The notes beneath the pieces are model-generated. The model searched no databases and was not told the origin of the DNA. It saw only the letters and a list, made by a program, of their open reading frames with translations. From contig NC_054689.1 in NCBI RefSeq assembly GCF_011074885.1, forward strand, positions 186,001-250,000: 64,000 nt of DNA. Reading direction: 5' to 3'. The stretch is from Brettanomyces bruxellensis (lineage: Eukaryota > Ascomycota > Pichiomycetes > Pichiales > Pichiaceae). Positions 16,883 through 26,086 of the stretch are shown here, piece after piece. Numbering within the stretch: the first letter of the stretch is position 1; each line of letters opens with the position of its first letter. The position numbers and the translations under genes are program-made.

Positions 16883-19800
16883 CTAATCGTATCTCTTCTT
16901 GTGGAACCATCTGCTACCTAAAAGCTCGGCACCGCACTTCTCGGCAAGCCGGAACCAGGTCGCTGCCCTGGCGAGATCCCGCCTCTCTCCATTTAGCTTT
17001 TTGCTCGTCCACATCTTGCCAGCCTCACACATCGCATCCGTGTACCCAAGGCTTCCAGAAAGTTCGAAGAACTGCAACGCCTGCCGCCTGCTGACAGCAC
17101 AGCCCCAGCCGTGCAGATACGCCTGGCCAATCTCGAAGTAGACAGAGGTCTGCGGCTCTTGCGGAGTTAGTGCACTGCCGGGCTGTGCCAGCTGTTTCAA
17201 GATCCTCTTTGGCGAAACCTCGAAGTTGTAGCTGGTGTCCGGAATGATGTTTGCCGAGTCGCATATCCAGAGAAAGGACTCTCTCTCCTGGATCGGAACC
17301 CCGTACCCGTACCGCAAGGAGAGCCCATACAAAAACATGGCCTCTATATTTCCCTGGGAAGCCGCGATCCGCAGCTGGTGAGTGGCCTCTCGGCTGTTTC
17401 CTGATTTCCGCAACGCGATGGCCATGGACACTCTGGATTCTGCCGTGAGAGCCGATGCCGGTTGCTGGAAGCTTCCAGAACGTGTACCTGTGTCCCGTGT
17501 ATCGGCGGAAAAGCTGGTTTGCAACGCAGAGGGCGTATGAGGCGAGTTGGCCGAGAAGCTGCCGGAAATGCTGCTTCTTGCCGAGCCTGGAACTCCAACA
17601 GAGTTTCCCACCTGGCCCCTTGGGAAACACCCGGTATCCAGATGCAACGAATCACGGATCTTCCATATCGGCGACTCCTGCTGGGGCGGAAGTGGCTTTG
17701 TGGTGAAACTCGACGTGGACCTGATCCGGGCATGCGTGTGTGCCCGCAAGGGAGGAGACGAGGGGATGCTGATCGGAGCCAGCTTCTGTGGTGCCGGCTC
17801 TAACGGGGATGCTGAAGATACGGAGGTGGACGATGGTAGCGAGGCCGACTCCGTCGAGAGGCCGGACGAAGATGTGTTATTCCTTAAAACACGTTTTGCA
17901 GACGATGACGACGACGACGTCGACGACTTCCGGGTGGTGTTTGTGCTTTGCGTGATGTCACAGGAGGCTCTGAGTGGGTTGGGGGTGCTCTTTGTGGTAT
18001 TGGACGAGGCCATTGTCTGCATCGAGCACTGCGTGGTGCTGGCTTTGACGAGCTCCCTGTAGGCATGAGTGTGGTGGCGATGGTGATGTTTGTGATGTTT
18101 GTAATCTGCTTCCTGATTTACTTTTTGCTGATTTTCATTTCCTTCATTTCCTTTCCATTCATTTTCATTTCCTTCATTCCCCTTCCCTTCATTCCTCTTC
18201 CCTTCATTCCCCTTCCATTCATTTCCCTTCTCCCCCCTTAGCTTCTTCAGACTCACCTGCCGCGGCAGTGGGACCTCCGGTCTTGGAGAAGACGGACAAA
18301 CATCCCTGTTGCTGTTCCTGGAACAAACAGCCGGCTCCTGCACCTCAAGCGAGACACGACGCATGGATGCAGGCATGTGTTCGACCAATACTGGCCCGGA
18401 GTGCGTCGGCAATGCCGACAACGTGTCAAAATTCATCCCAGCAGGACTCCCGGTACCCGGTAGGGGTTCTGGGCCCGGCTGCTCGCAGTACTGGACGATC
18501 TCTCTCTGTCTCTTCGCATTTTTCAACACAGTCCGGGCCCTGAACTCGGCATCGCCACTCGAAAAAGACCGCGATCTCGACGGCGTCCTCATCATGGGAG
18601 GAGCAGGGTAGATTTCTGGGCGTTCTGTGGCCGAATGGACAGGGTAGCTGCCCAGTGGCATCCCCCAGTTCGAATCTGGCGATTCCTCATTTGTCACAGG
18701 ACTTGGGGCCGTTGCATGGTAGAACCGGTGGTGGAAAGTTTTACTGAGAGGTGTTATAGACTGCATCGAGTCGTATGACTCCCTCACGGTAGTTGTATCG
18801 ACCGGGTTCGAGAACGAATGAACGTGAACGTACATCTTCCTGGGTTTCTGGTGGGGAGTCACAGATGGATGCTGTAAAACGTCAGTCTTGACCACGTGGA
18901 CCCCTGCGGCCTTCTTCATGGATATGCTCACAGCCTTGGACTTCCTCGGACTCACCTTCGGCGTCTCGCTGTCGAATCTGCTGCCGTCGATGGTCTCAAT
19001 ATCGTCCCTGCTGTCCACATTACCGTTCATCACTTCCACACTCCGGTAGCTGTGTCTCCAGCTTCTGTCTGTGCTCGAGCTGTAGCACGAGTCGGTCGAC
19101 TCGACGTCTGCAGCGTTCTTTGCAACCGAATCTACGTCGCTGCTTCGATTCGACCCGCCTGCTGTAGAAAGACTGTCCATACTCGACTCGCTGAGTCGGA
19201 ACGGGTGAACATGGATCGACTGCACGTCCTCCGCACTGTTATATATCGGCAGCTCGTTCTCCACTGTCCCTATCTTGTTCCCCATCGCCATTGCCGACCT
19301 TGCCGCACTGTCCTCGAGTTCCTTCTTTTTCAGAGATTCGAAAACTGGCCTCAGAGACCGAAACCGACTCGCAGGAATCGCTATAGCTCCCGCTGGAACA
19401 CTCTCGCAGGCCGTCGATCGCCCGTCCGACCTCAGGTAAACACCCTTGCTCTGCCGGCTGCCCTTACTCTCCCTGCTGCCCTTACGAGAGAATGCACTCT
19501 CAGTTTCCGCCGTCAACTCGTCATCTTCTAATATCGGGCTGCTAATACGACCAGACCCTTCCTCATCTCCGTTTTCGTTCAAGCGAAGCTTCGACAATAA
19601 ACTTCCAACCGTCGAAGTTGTCTCTGTTGATGTAATACTGGCCAAGCTCTGCCGGCTGCAGTTTCTGCTCTTGCTTCCAACCGTCAAGGTTGTTGGTGTG
19701 TAGTTTAAATTTGTGTTACTTGAATTTGCTCTTGACCTCATGCCTGAACTTATGCCCAAAGCAGATTCACCATCCACTTTTCTTTGCCTGCTGCTACCAG

Positions 19801-19909
19801 AGCGAGCCCCCGAGGTCCACTGCAACTTTGATGAAAATTCTAGATACTCGAGGGGTGAAACTTCGGCATACTGTTTGCCAGATCGCCGTGTACTTGTTGG
19901 TTTCTCCAT
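16883..19909 (-). CDS. Large Ser-rich protein with C-terminal SEL1-like repeats (possibly DSF2-like)
   Basis: I use ATG 19907-19909, because the open frame upstream begins with TTG; the protein is then 1008 aa. Residues 1-780 are Ser-rich and low in order. They include a KGNEG minisatellite-encoded stretch (about 558-593) and a His cluster, HHKHHHRHHTH (about 601-611). SEL1/TPR-like helical repeats occupy about 800-1000 (EAMFLYGLSLRYGYGVP, YFEIGQAYLHGWGCAVSRRQALQFF, ATWFRLAEKCG). Fungal proteins with this layout include Dsf2 and the Chs4/Skt5 and Ack1 groups, which act as scaffolds at the bud neck or cell-wall pathway. I favour a Dsf2-like protein, but the exact orthologue is uncertain. The GC content is above the window norm. 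Confidence 0.75.
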   Translation of the reverse strand: MEKPTSTRRSGKQYAEVSPLEYLEFSSKLQWTSGARSGSSRQRKVDGESALGISSGMRSRANSSNTNLNYTPTTLTVGSKSRNCSRQSLASITSTETTSTVGSLLSKLRLNENGDEEGSGRISSPILEDDELTAETESAFSRKGSRESKGSRQSKGVYLRSDGRSTACESVPAGAIAIPASRFRSLRPVFESLKKKELEDSAARSAMAMGNKIGTVENELPIYNSAEDVQSIHVHPFRLSESSMDSLSTAGGSNRSSDVDSVAKNAADVESTDSCYSSSTDRSWRHSYRSVEVMNGNVDSRDDIETIDGSRFDSETPKVSPRKSKAVSISMKKAAGVHVVKTDVLQHPSVTPHQKPRKMYVHVHSFSNPVDTTTVRESYDSMQSITPLSKTFHHRFYHATAPSPVTNEESPDSNWGMPLGSYPVHSATERPEIYPAPPMMRTPSRSRSFSSGDAEFRARTVLKNAKRQREIVQYCEQPGPEPLPGTGSPAGMNFDTLSALPTHSGPVLVEHMPASMRRVSLEVQEPAVCSRNSNRDVCPSSPRPEVPLPRQVSLKKLRGEKGNEWKGNEGKRNEGKGNEGNENEWKGNEGNENQQKVNQEADYKHHKHHHRHHTHAYRELVKASTTQCSMQTMASSNTTKSTPNPLRASCDITQSTNTTRKSSTSSSSSSAKRVLRNNTSSSGLSTESASLPSSTSVSSASPLEPAPQKLAPISIPSSPPLRAHTHARIRSTSSFTTKPLPPQQESPIWKIRDSLHLDTGCFPRGQVGNSVGVPGSARSSISGSFSANSPHTPSALQTSFSADTRDTGTRSGSFQQPASALTAESRVSMAIALRKSGNSREATHQLRIAASQGNIEAMFLYGLSLRYGYGVPIQERESFLWICDSANIIPDTSYNFEVSPKRILKQLAQPGSALTPQEPQTSVYFEIGQAYLHGWGCAVSRRQALQFFELSGSLGYTDAMCEAGKMWTSKKLNGERRDLARAATWFRLAEKCGAELLGSRWFHKKRYD
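18129..18235 (-). repeat. Pyrimidine-rich coding minisatellite (KGNEG repeats)
   Basis: Tandem 15-bp-like units of CTTCATTCCCCTTCC type encode WKGNEG, KRNEG and KGNEG. The plus strand is almost pure pyrimidine. The period is a multiple of three, so the array is length-variable without frameshift. Confidence 0.75.
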
Positions 19910-20977
19910 GGCCACTACGTCACAGATATGCAATTGCCAACTATTTCACTCCTTTCGACTTCTGTCTTTGGCTTTCTGAACCCTTTAATGTTAGTTTAAG
20001 CTTATGTGATGCCGTTCAATAATCTCAACCAAAAGTACTGCTCTCCAGATATACCTCTCCACTGAGTTCATGCGATGAAGTAAATAAATCAACGGTGTGC
20101 GTACGCGCGTTAACGTGAAAAAAATAAATAAATAAAAAATAAAAAAACGGACAAAAAAAAATCCTCATGTAGGTAGAAAACATTGACACACTCACAATAG
20201 TAAAAAAATTAGCGCACATTGTCCTTGCCGATCTGTGGTACGTTGAAGGGGAGCAGTCAGTTACATCATTAGATCACGTATTGAATTTTAAGCATGCTAT
20301 TGTTTTCCACATTTCGGCCCGCTTCTTTCTGAATGGACACGCCCGCTACTTCCTGAATGGAACACACCCTATTCTCGTTTGGTCAATGTACCCAACCAAT
20401 TCCGAATGTGCTCTCACTCAAAATGGACTGTAGATTAATCTTAGAAAATGTACCATGTAAGAAAAAGCAATTTGTGTGTTGAGTCCAGCGGAATTTACAG
20501 ATTACTCAGGGCCCTGAAATTTTCAGATGTGACTCAAGTATTTCTTTTATATTTTCTTTATTGCCGTCAGGTAATCTGCTTAAGCCTGAAATTGCAAGAT
20601 TAATAATACACTCAATGACATTTTCATGCTGCTGTAAGTAGGAAAAAACTTACCGGTAGAGAAAATTCAAGAATGAACATCCACACATTCGGCTGAAACA
20701 TACGCTTACTTCGCCTCAGCATATCGGAGAATGAACAGTTAGGAAGGGTCCGTAACAATGTAAGGATAGGCATTTGTCGGTTAAATTACACTGCACTCAA
20801 TTACAGTACACCAGCATATTAGGCCGGCTTTTAGTGCATGTGATAAATACTTTAGAATGTTACAACTGGTATTTAAGGTCGTGCGCCAAAGACGAATATG
20901 CTAATGCCTGTTGCTGCAGTACCGTTTTTAACACCATTATTCTGCTGGAATATGTTTAAAGTGCATAATGGCAACTG
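19910..20977. promoter_or_regulatory. Upstream region of the SEL1 protein gene with a 24-bp tandem repeat
   Basis: These 1068 bp lie upstream of the minus-strand SEL1 gene and downstream of the ketopantoate-reductase-like gene. The notable element is the repeat at 20317-20364. A/T-rich runs occur near 20119-20160. Open frames here are short and start with non-ATG codons or lack family resemblance. Confidence 0.5.
20317..20364. repeat. 24-bp tandem repeat in promoter region
   Basis: Units 20317-20340 and 20341-20364 both read GCCCGCT.CTT.CTGAATGG with few differences. The GC-rich GCCCGC core stands out in AT-rich surroundings and could be a duplicated regulator site. Confidence 0.7.
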
Positions 20978-22015
20978 TCAATCTAAAAACTGGATCTGGT
21001 AATGATCCTCTCTAGGAGGCCTCTCTTTGGGTAAAACAAACCTACCCTTCTTTTCCATAGTACTCATCTGCATAATATGAAGAATATTGCCCAAAATTGT
21101 CAACGTTGGTGCCGGAACCTTGTAGTAATTTGCTATTTTGACAACATTGGCTATGATCGTCCTGTATTCAGTATAGTTACCCTTTCTCACATCTACAAGC
21201 ATCGAAGGTGGGTAGTAGACGCCACCTCCGCCTTTCAACATGTATGGAATAATGGAGTCCTCGATTACAACACCATCTGCTTTCGCTATTGCAATGACTT
21301 CCTTCATGGCTGGAATCACGAGACTGTCAGATCCACCGAAAAGATCCAAACGTCCAGAATCGACACCTGTAACTGCACAGGTGGTGTTCATGGCCGAGTT
21401 GTACACCAACTTCTTCCACCTGGTCTCCTTCACGTTGAAAGCATACCTCGCATCATTGTGCTCGTTGCCATAAAGTTCAACGAACCTTTTGCACCTCGCG
21501 ATCTGCAACTCCTCCGGTAGGTTTTTATTGAGAAATGGACCAAATGTGACAAAATCAGGGCCCATCTGCTTAACAGTGTCTGTGTACAGCACTGCGCCGA
21601 TCATGCTTACACCAGATATCAAGAAAGCTTTCGGAAACCTCTTGAAAAAAGGCTTGTCTATCCAAATGCCGTTCTGCAAGAGGACAAATGCCGTTTTTTC
21701 ATCATAGCACTCAGCAGCTATATTTTCAATTGGCGACACATCGGGGATGTTTTTCATCGCAATTACAACGTAATCGAACGGACCGTGCTTCTTCATGGCC
21801 TCACCAGCCGTTTTTTCCACGTGATCAGGCTTGAATCCATCATTCTGACCGTAATCACATGAGTCGATCTTTAGACCTTTGGTCACCATCAGGTCATAAT
21901 GTGATCTCACAACACATGTAACTGTGGATTTTCCGCTGCACGTGAGTGCGTAAGCGGCAATGCTTCCCACTGCACCCATTCCTATGAGAAGAACGTTATC
22001 TTTCCTCTCAGTCAT
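20978..22015 (-). CDS. Ketopantoate reductase-like NADP-dependent enzyme (YDL144C-like)
   Basis: This 345-aa protein starts at ATG 22013-22015. The N-terminus carries the Rossmann dinucleotide motif VLLIGMGAVGSIAAYAL (GxGxxG). The ApbA/PanE pattern follows: VVIAMKNIPD at about 85-95, a central ..ISGVSMIGA stretch, and the helical C-domain segment RWKKLVYNSAMN (about 200-212), whose Lys and Asn match the catalytic and substrate-binding positions of 2-dehydropantoate 2-reductase. The reaction of the family is NADPH reduction of 2-dehydropantoate to pantoate for CoA synthesis. Yeast genomes carry several diverged members, including YDL144C of unknown substrate, which this resembles more than Pan5, so the substrate is uncertain. 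Confidence 0.8.
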   Translation of the reverse strand: MTERKDNVLLIGMGAVGSIAAYALTCSGKSTVTCVVRSHYDLMVTKGLKIDSCDYGQNDGFKPDHVEKTAGEAMKKHGPFDYVVIAMKNIPDVSPIENIAAECYDEKTAFVLLQNGIWIDKPFFKRFPKAFLISGVSMIGAVLYTDTVKQMGPDFVTFGPFLNKNLPEELQIARCKRFVELYGNEHNDARYAFNVKETRWKKLVYNSAMNTTCAVTGVDSGRLDLFGGSDSLVIPAMKEVIAIAKADGVVIEDSIIPYMLKGGGGVYYPPSMLVDVRKGNYTEYRTIIANVVKIANYYKVPAPTLTILGNILHIMQMSTMEKKGRFVLPKERPPREDHYQIQFLD

Positions 22016-22518
22016 TATATACTGTAATTGTATTATGCTCTATCTAGATCTAAACAGGAGGTGAGATACTTGAATAATAACTGCCGGGAATTTGCCCAAA
22101 GTGTTGCGTATGTAAATCTGATGTAAATGAACAACAACAAGCAAAAAAGGGGGCTTGAAAAGCACTTGAAATGAATACAGATGGAACAAATTGGCTCCCA
22201 ATTGGTGTCTATCTACTTCTACAGAAATGGTGCCCCGTTGAAAAATTAAGTGGGATTATATACATGCAACAGACTGACTCAAATTCTGGAGCGCGGCCAG
22301 AGATTTACCCGACTCGGATTTCTATAGCCTACGTGTTTCTATTCTGGATTGCCGATTCGCGCACATTGGAGGCGTTCTCGGTAAAAATTTAAATTTACGC
22401 TCTAGGTACCAAAAGACTCATACTTGAGTAATCATCATATTAGCACGTTCATTATATCGGAATATTTATCAAGAATTACAATACGAAGCGTCCACATAAA
22501 AAAAAAAAAATTACGACA
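22016..22518. promoter_or_regulatory. Upstream region of the ketopantoate-reductase-like gene
   Basis: These 503 bp lie between this gene's start and the 3' end of COY1. A short A11 run lies at 22499-22509. No RNA gene or repeat was recognised. Confidence 0.45.
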
Positions 22519-24708
22519 TCAGGCAGCCAGATTCTGCGGTAGCCTTCCTGCATTAACCCGGTTGGCTTTCCCTCCTCCAGCTATTCCTCCCGTACTCCCA
22601 CCAAGTACAGAATTGTCCGGCATCTCAGAATTAGTGTCAACCATAAGAAATACCGTCAAAAGAAGAATAAGAAGATGTAATCCGATGCAATAGAACACAA
22701 ATAGCCATCTCGTGTACTGCGTGCTCAAAACCAACTTCGTAATGTGTACAAACACACGCTCAAATGGAGACATGCGTGAACTGATTCGCCGACTTTCCAT
22801 TCTTCTAAAACGCTCGATCGGGTGAAGCTGCGTTTCATATGACTCCTTGTACCTGTCCTCCACGTCATCAACTTCCGGATCCAGGTCGTTTTCCGAGTCA
22901 TTCTGGACTTGCCGGTACTCCATAAAGCGTATTTTCTCGTACAAGTCCTTGTTGTCCTCCTTCATTCGCTGAATCTCTCTTTTCAGCTCTACCACTTTGC
23001 TGAAATTCTTCTTATTCTCCTCCTCGAGCTCCTTATTCTTCTTCCTGAAGCGATCCCGCTGCCAGGCCAATATCGGCACTATCGAGCTATCCTGTTGGTC
23101 CGTCATTATTATTGATCCTGCCTTAGTTTCTCCCGCAATAGATCCTGCAATCGATCCTGCTGGTGATTTCCTTCCACTCTCACCTCCAGCAATCGATCCA
23201 CCCGGTGCTATTGAAGAGATCATCGACATTGTATCCCATTTCTCATTGCTGGCTGCATCCTCTACAGACTCAAGATCCGCCTCTAGTTTCTTATTCAGAC
23301 TTTCACTCTGTGCAAGATCCGCCTTCATTGCTTCAAGTTCATCCTCAGCGGCCTGTAGTTTTTTCAACAAACCGTTATTCTTCGTCCGATACTCGATAAT
23401 CTCATTGTTGAGCTTCCGGTTCCGCTGGGCAATCACACTGTTAACATCTCCAGCACTCTTATCAGCGCCTGAATTGCTGCTTCCGGCAGCTTCATCTGCT
23501 TCATCTTCGTCACTCCCAAGCTCGATCTGCTTCAACACCTCTAGCTCACGCTTTATCTGCTCATAGTCATGCGTTTTATCTCGGTATTTCTTCAACTCAT
23601 CCACTTCACCGGTCGCACGACCTAACTCCACCTTGCTGTTCTTCTGGATGCTTATTATCTTGCTCTCCAGCTCGTGTGCTCTTCTTCTTTCTGCATCCAA
23701 ACGTGCCACCAAGATCGAATTCTCACTTTCCAACTCAGAAATACGATCATCAACCTTACTGTCCTTTTCGTTCTTTTTTGTCACCTTTGTGCTTGCAATC
23801 TCACGACGAAGCTCCTCGTTTCTCTTCTCCAACTCCAGCACTCTGAGCTTTGATCTCTCCGCATCTTGTGACACCATTTCAAGTTCAAGACTGTTGGCAG
23901 CCTTTTTCCTCATACTACTGCCTGTATTTCCACCCTCTTCACCCCCAGACGCATCTTTCTCTTCATTATCAGATAAATCAATCTCATCCAAGGCGTCACC
24001 TCGTTTCTGTAGCCTCAACTTGAGCATCTCCTCCTCAACTTTCATATCTTCAACTCTCTGCGTCATTTCTTTTAGCCTCCTTTCATAATCTGTCCGGGTA
24101 GTTTCCCAGTTTGTTGTCTTCTCCTCCAACATGGCATGCCACTCGGCATCCTTGGCTTCCAAGTCCTTCTCGAACGATTTCTGGCCATTCTCTTTCAGTT
24201 TAACGTTTTCCTGCTTTATCTGATCATAATCGGCGTATTTCACAAGCTTGTTTTCAAGCTGCTTGTTCTGCTCCCTCAAGTCGTCCAGTTCGTTTATCGA
24301 ATTGACCGACTTCGAACTCATTTCAAGAAGAGGCCTTGGGTCTGGTGCCTCTGCTATAGACCTGTATATTTTGAAGAATGCTTGATCAACCGTCTTATTT
24401 TTTTTGGCCAAATCATCAATTGTCTGCTGGTAAATTTTTAAGAGCCCTTTGATCTCCGCCACTTTATCCTCGTCCGACAGTTTCTTAAAAGCTTTAGTTC
24501 TCTTCGCCAAGTTCCTCCGGCTAACCAATGAATCTTTTTGATAATCCTGAAATTTCAAGGCATTAGAATCCAAGTCTTTTTGCAAAGACGGTAGATCTGC
24601 TATGGACCACGATTTAAGTGCTTTCTCTAGTAGCTTTGTCATATCTGCCATGGAAACTGCTGCTGAATCAGAGCTTGGTAGCTCTTTTTTCTCATCCTCA
24701 GCACTCAT
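22519..24708 (-). CDS. COY1: Golgin COY1, CASP homologue
   Basis: This 729-aa protein starts at ATG 24706-24708. The N-terminus (SWSIADLPSLQKDLDSNALK) is the conserved CASP/CUX start. Heptad-rich coiled coil fills about 120-600, broken by Gly/Ser and acidic patches (about 245-265, 515-545). The CASP C-terminal domain follows, with PIERFRRMESRRISSRMSPF and a single tail anchor at about 672-695 (WLFVFYCIGLHLLILLLTVF). The family consists of Golgi tethers inserted by the C-terminal anchor. Yeast Coy1 acts with COG and SNAREs in intra-Golgi retrograde transport. The length and the conserved Tyr and His in the anchor agree with CASP proteins. Confidence 0.93.
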   Translation of the reverse strand: MSAEDEKKELPSSDSAAVSMADMTKLLEKALKSWSIADLPSLQKDLDSNALKFQDYQKDSLVSRRNLAKRTKAFKKLSDEDKVAEIKGLLKIYQQTIDDLAKKNKTVDQAFFKIYRSIAEAPDPRPLLEMSSKSVNSINELDDLREQNKQLENKLVKYADYDQIKQENVKLKENGQKSFEKDLEAKDAEWHAMLEEKTTNWETTRTDYERRLKEMTQRVEDMKVEEEMLKLRLQKRGDALDEIDLSDNEEKDASGGEEGGNTGSSMRKKAANSLELEMVSQDAERSKLRVLELEKRNEELRREIASTKVTKKNEKDSKVDDRISELESENSILVARLDAERRRAHELESKIISIQKNSKVELGRATGEVDELKKYRDKTHDYEQIKRELEVLKQIELGSDEDEADEAAGSSNSGADKSAGDVNSVIAQRNRKLNNEIIEYRTKNNGLLKKLQAAEDELEAMKADLAQSESLNKKLEADLESVEDAASNEKWDTMSMISSIAPGGSIAGGESGRKSPAGSIAGSIAGETKAGSIIMTDQQDSSIVPILAWQRDRFRKKNKELEEENKKNFSKVVELKREIQRMKEDNKDLYEKIRFMEYRQVQNDSENDLDPEVDDVEDRYKESYETQLHPIERFRRMESRRISSRMSPFERVFVHITKLVLSTQYTRWLFVFYCIGLHLLILLLTVFLMVDTNSEMPDNSVLGGSTGGIAGGGKANRVNAGRLPQNLAA

Positions 24709-25394
24709 GGTCGATGTATTAAATATTTATTCAGATGATTATATTGCTCAGGCCTGTTTTATGCTTTGTTCTTACTAAATGATGCTATGCTATTACTGAT
24801 AATGACCTTTAACGAGTATTTCCACCCAGATATTTGTAATTCGTGTCTTGTCTGTCTGCTAAGATCTTATCGGTATAAAATTACCCTGTGAAGCATATAG
24901 AGGCAAAGAAGCAAAACAAAAAGGTGTAGCTCTGTATTACTCAATTGTCACAATGCACCAATTTTCAAAACTATGCAATCACCAGTGTTTGCTTTGATGA
25001 AAATGTATGCGTGGGAACAAAGTACCCGATTATGCACACAGAAATGATTGATAAGAGGTTGCCTTTGAAAACTCGCAATTCTCCAATTGAGCACGTAGTA
25101 AATTTTATTTTTTTGGAACTTTTTTTGGATTTGTACAGATGTCTAGTTTGAAATTGGCCATGACTCGAGGAAGATACGCTATATTCGGTATGCTTATTAA
25201 CGATGATCAAAAATGAGAAAAAAAAAATGGGCATGCTGTTCATGACAGTTGAAGTTCACACAAAGTTCTTTAACATAATACATTGGAAAGTCCAGCAGAT
25301 AGACACTAGTGTTCTAAAAACAATAGTTTTCCTGTAATTCCAATAATTTGGTTTGATTGGGAAATTTGTGGGGTTTTCTTTTAAAAAAGCATTC
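24709..25394. promoter_or_regulatory. Divergent promoter of COY1 and gluconokinase
   Basis: This 686-bp AT-rich interval separates divergent starts. No distinctive motif or RNA gene was seen. Short open frames on both strands (24945-25243) look incidental. Confidence 0.45.
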
Positions 25395-25940
25395 ATGACA
25401 CCTTCAGATCACCTCATCTTCATTGGTGGACCCTCTGGAACAGGGAAGACTACAATTGCAACACTTTTAGCCCAAAGGCTGAATGGACATTATATAGAAG
25501 GTGATGAATATCATCCAAAGGCTAACATAGATAAAATGGCCAATGGTATTCCGCTTACAGATGAAGATAGATGGCCATGGCTAAAAAAGCTCAATCAGGT
25601 TGCAGTTAGCAGCTTTTCGGATATGAAATTCGAGACTGATGAAAGGTATATCATAGTTTCATGTTCTTTACTGAAGAAGAAGTACAGGGATTTTATTCGC
25701 GAGCAAAATAGAGAATCGCCGATCTCTGTTAAGATGTTCATGCTATATGATGATTTTGACCAGATTTACATGCGGATGACCAATAGAAAAGGGCATTACA
25801 TGAAGGCAGGGATGCTCAAATCTCAGTTTGCCGATTTGGAGCTTCCAAAAGATGATGAAGCTTCTGTTGGTGTGTTTAAGGTTTACTGCAAAAATAAAGA
25901 CCCCAGCAAAATAGAGGCTGAGATTGTGCAGGCTTTGTGA
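25395..25940 (+). CDS. Gluconokinase
   Basis: I place the start at ATG 25395. The frame is open back to a TTG at 25353, but the resulting 181 aa match the family length (E. coli GntK is about 175). The P-loop GGPSGTGKTT lies at residues 11-20. It is followed by the gluconate-kinase hallmark GDEYHPKANIDKMANGIPLTDEDRWPW, of which residues 35-54 are key. A lid segment (R.GHYM) and a C-terminal ..LE.P...E.. part follow. The enzyme phosphorylates D-gluconate with ATP to 6-phosphogluconate, feeding the oxidative pentose phosphate pathway. The yeast counterpart is YDR248C. Its 3' end converges on SSN3. Confidence 0.92.
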   Translation: MTPSDHLIFIGGPSGTGKTTIATLLAQRLNGHYIEGDEYHPKANIDKMANGIPLTDEDRWPWLKKLNQVAVSSFSDMKFETDERYIIVSCSLLKKKYRDFIREQNRESPISVKMFMLYDDFDQIYMRMTNRKGHYMKAGMLKSQFADLELPKDDEASVGVFKVYCKNKDPSKIEAEIVQAL

Positions 25941-26086
25941 TGAATAACGATACATCTGGTTTCATTTATGACTCTTTCTTTTACTTTATATCAACAAAAA
26001 TATATACTTTCAACTCGTATTGCGCTTGTATGTATTTGTAAAGGACTATACACGGGCCCGTTCTAGTCAGCACATCGTCTATTGCA

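Noticed and set aside
18655..18695. CCAGTTCGAATCTGG resembling a tRNA T-arm
   Set aside because: It lies inside the coding sequence of the SEL1 protein. No acceptor stem or A box is found around it.
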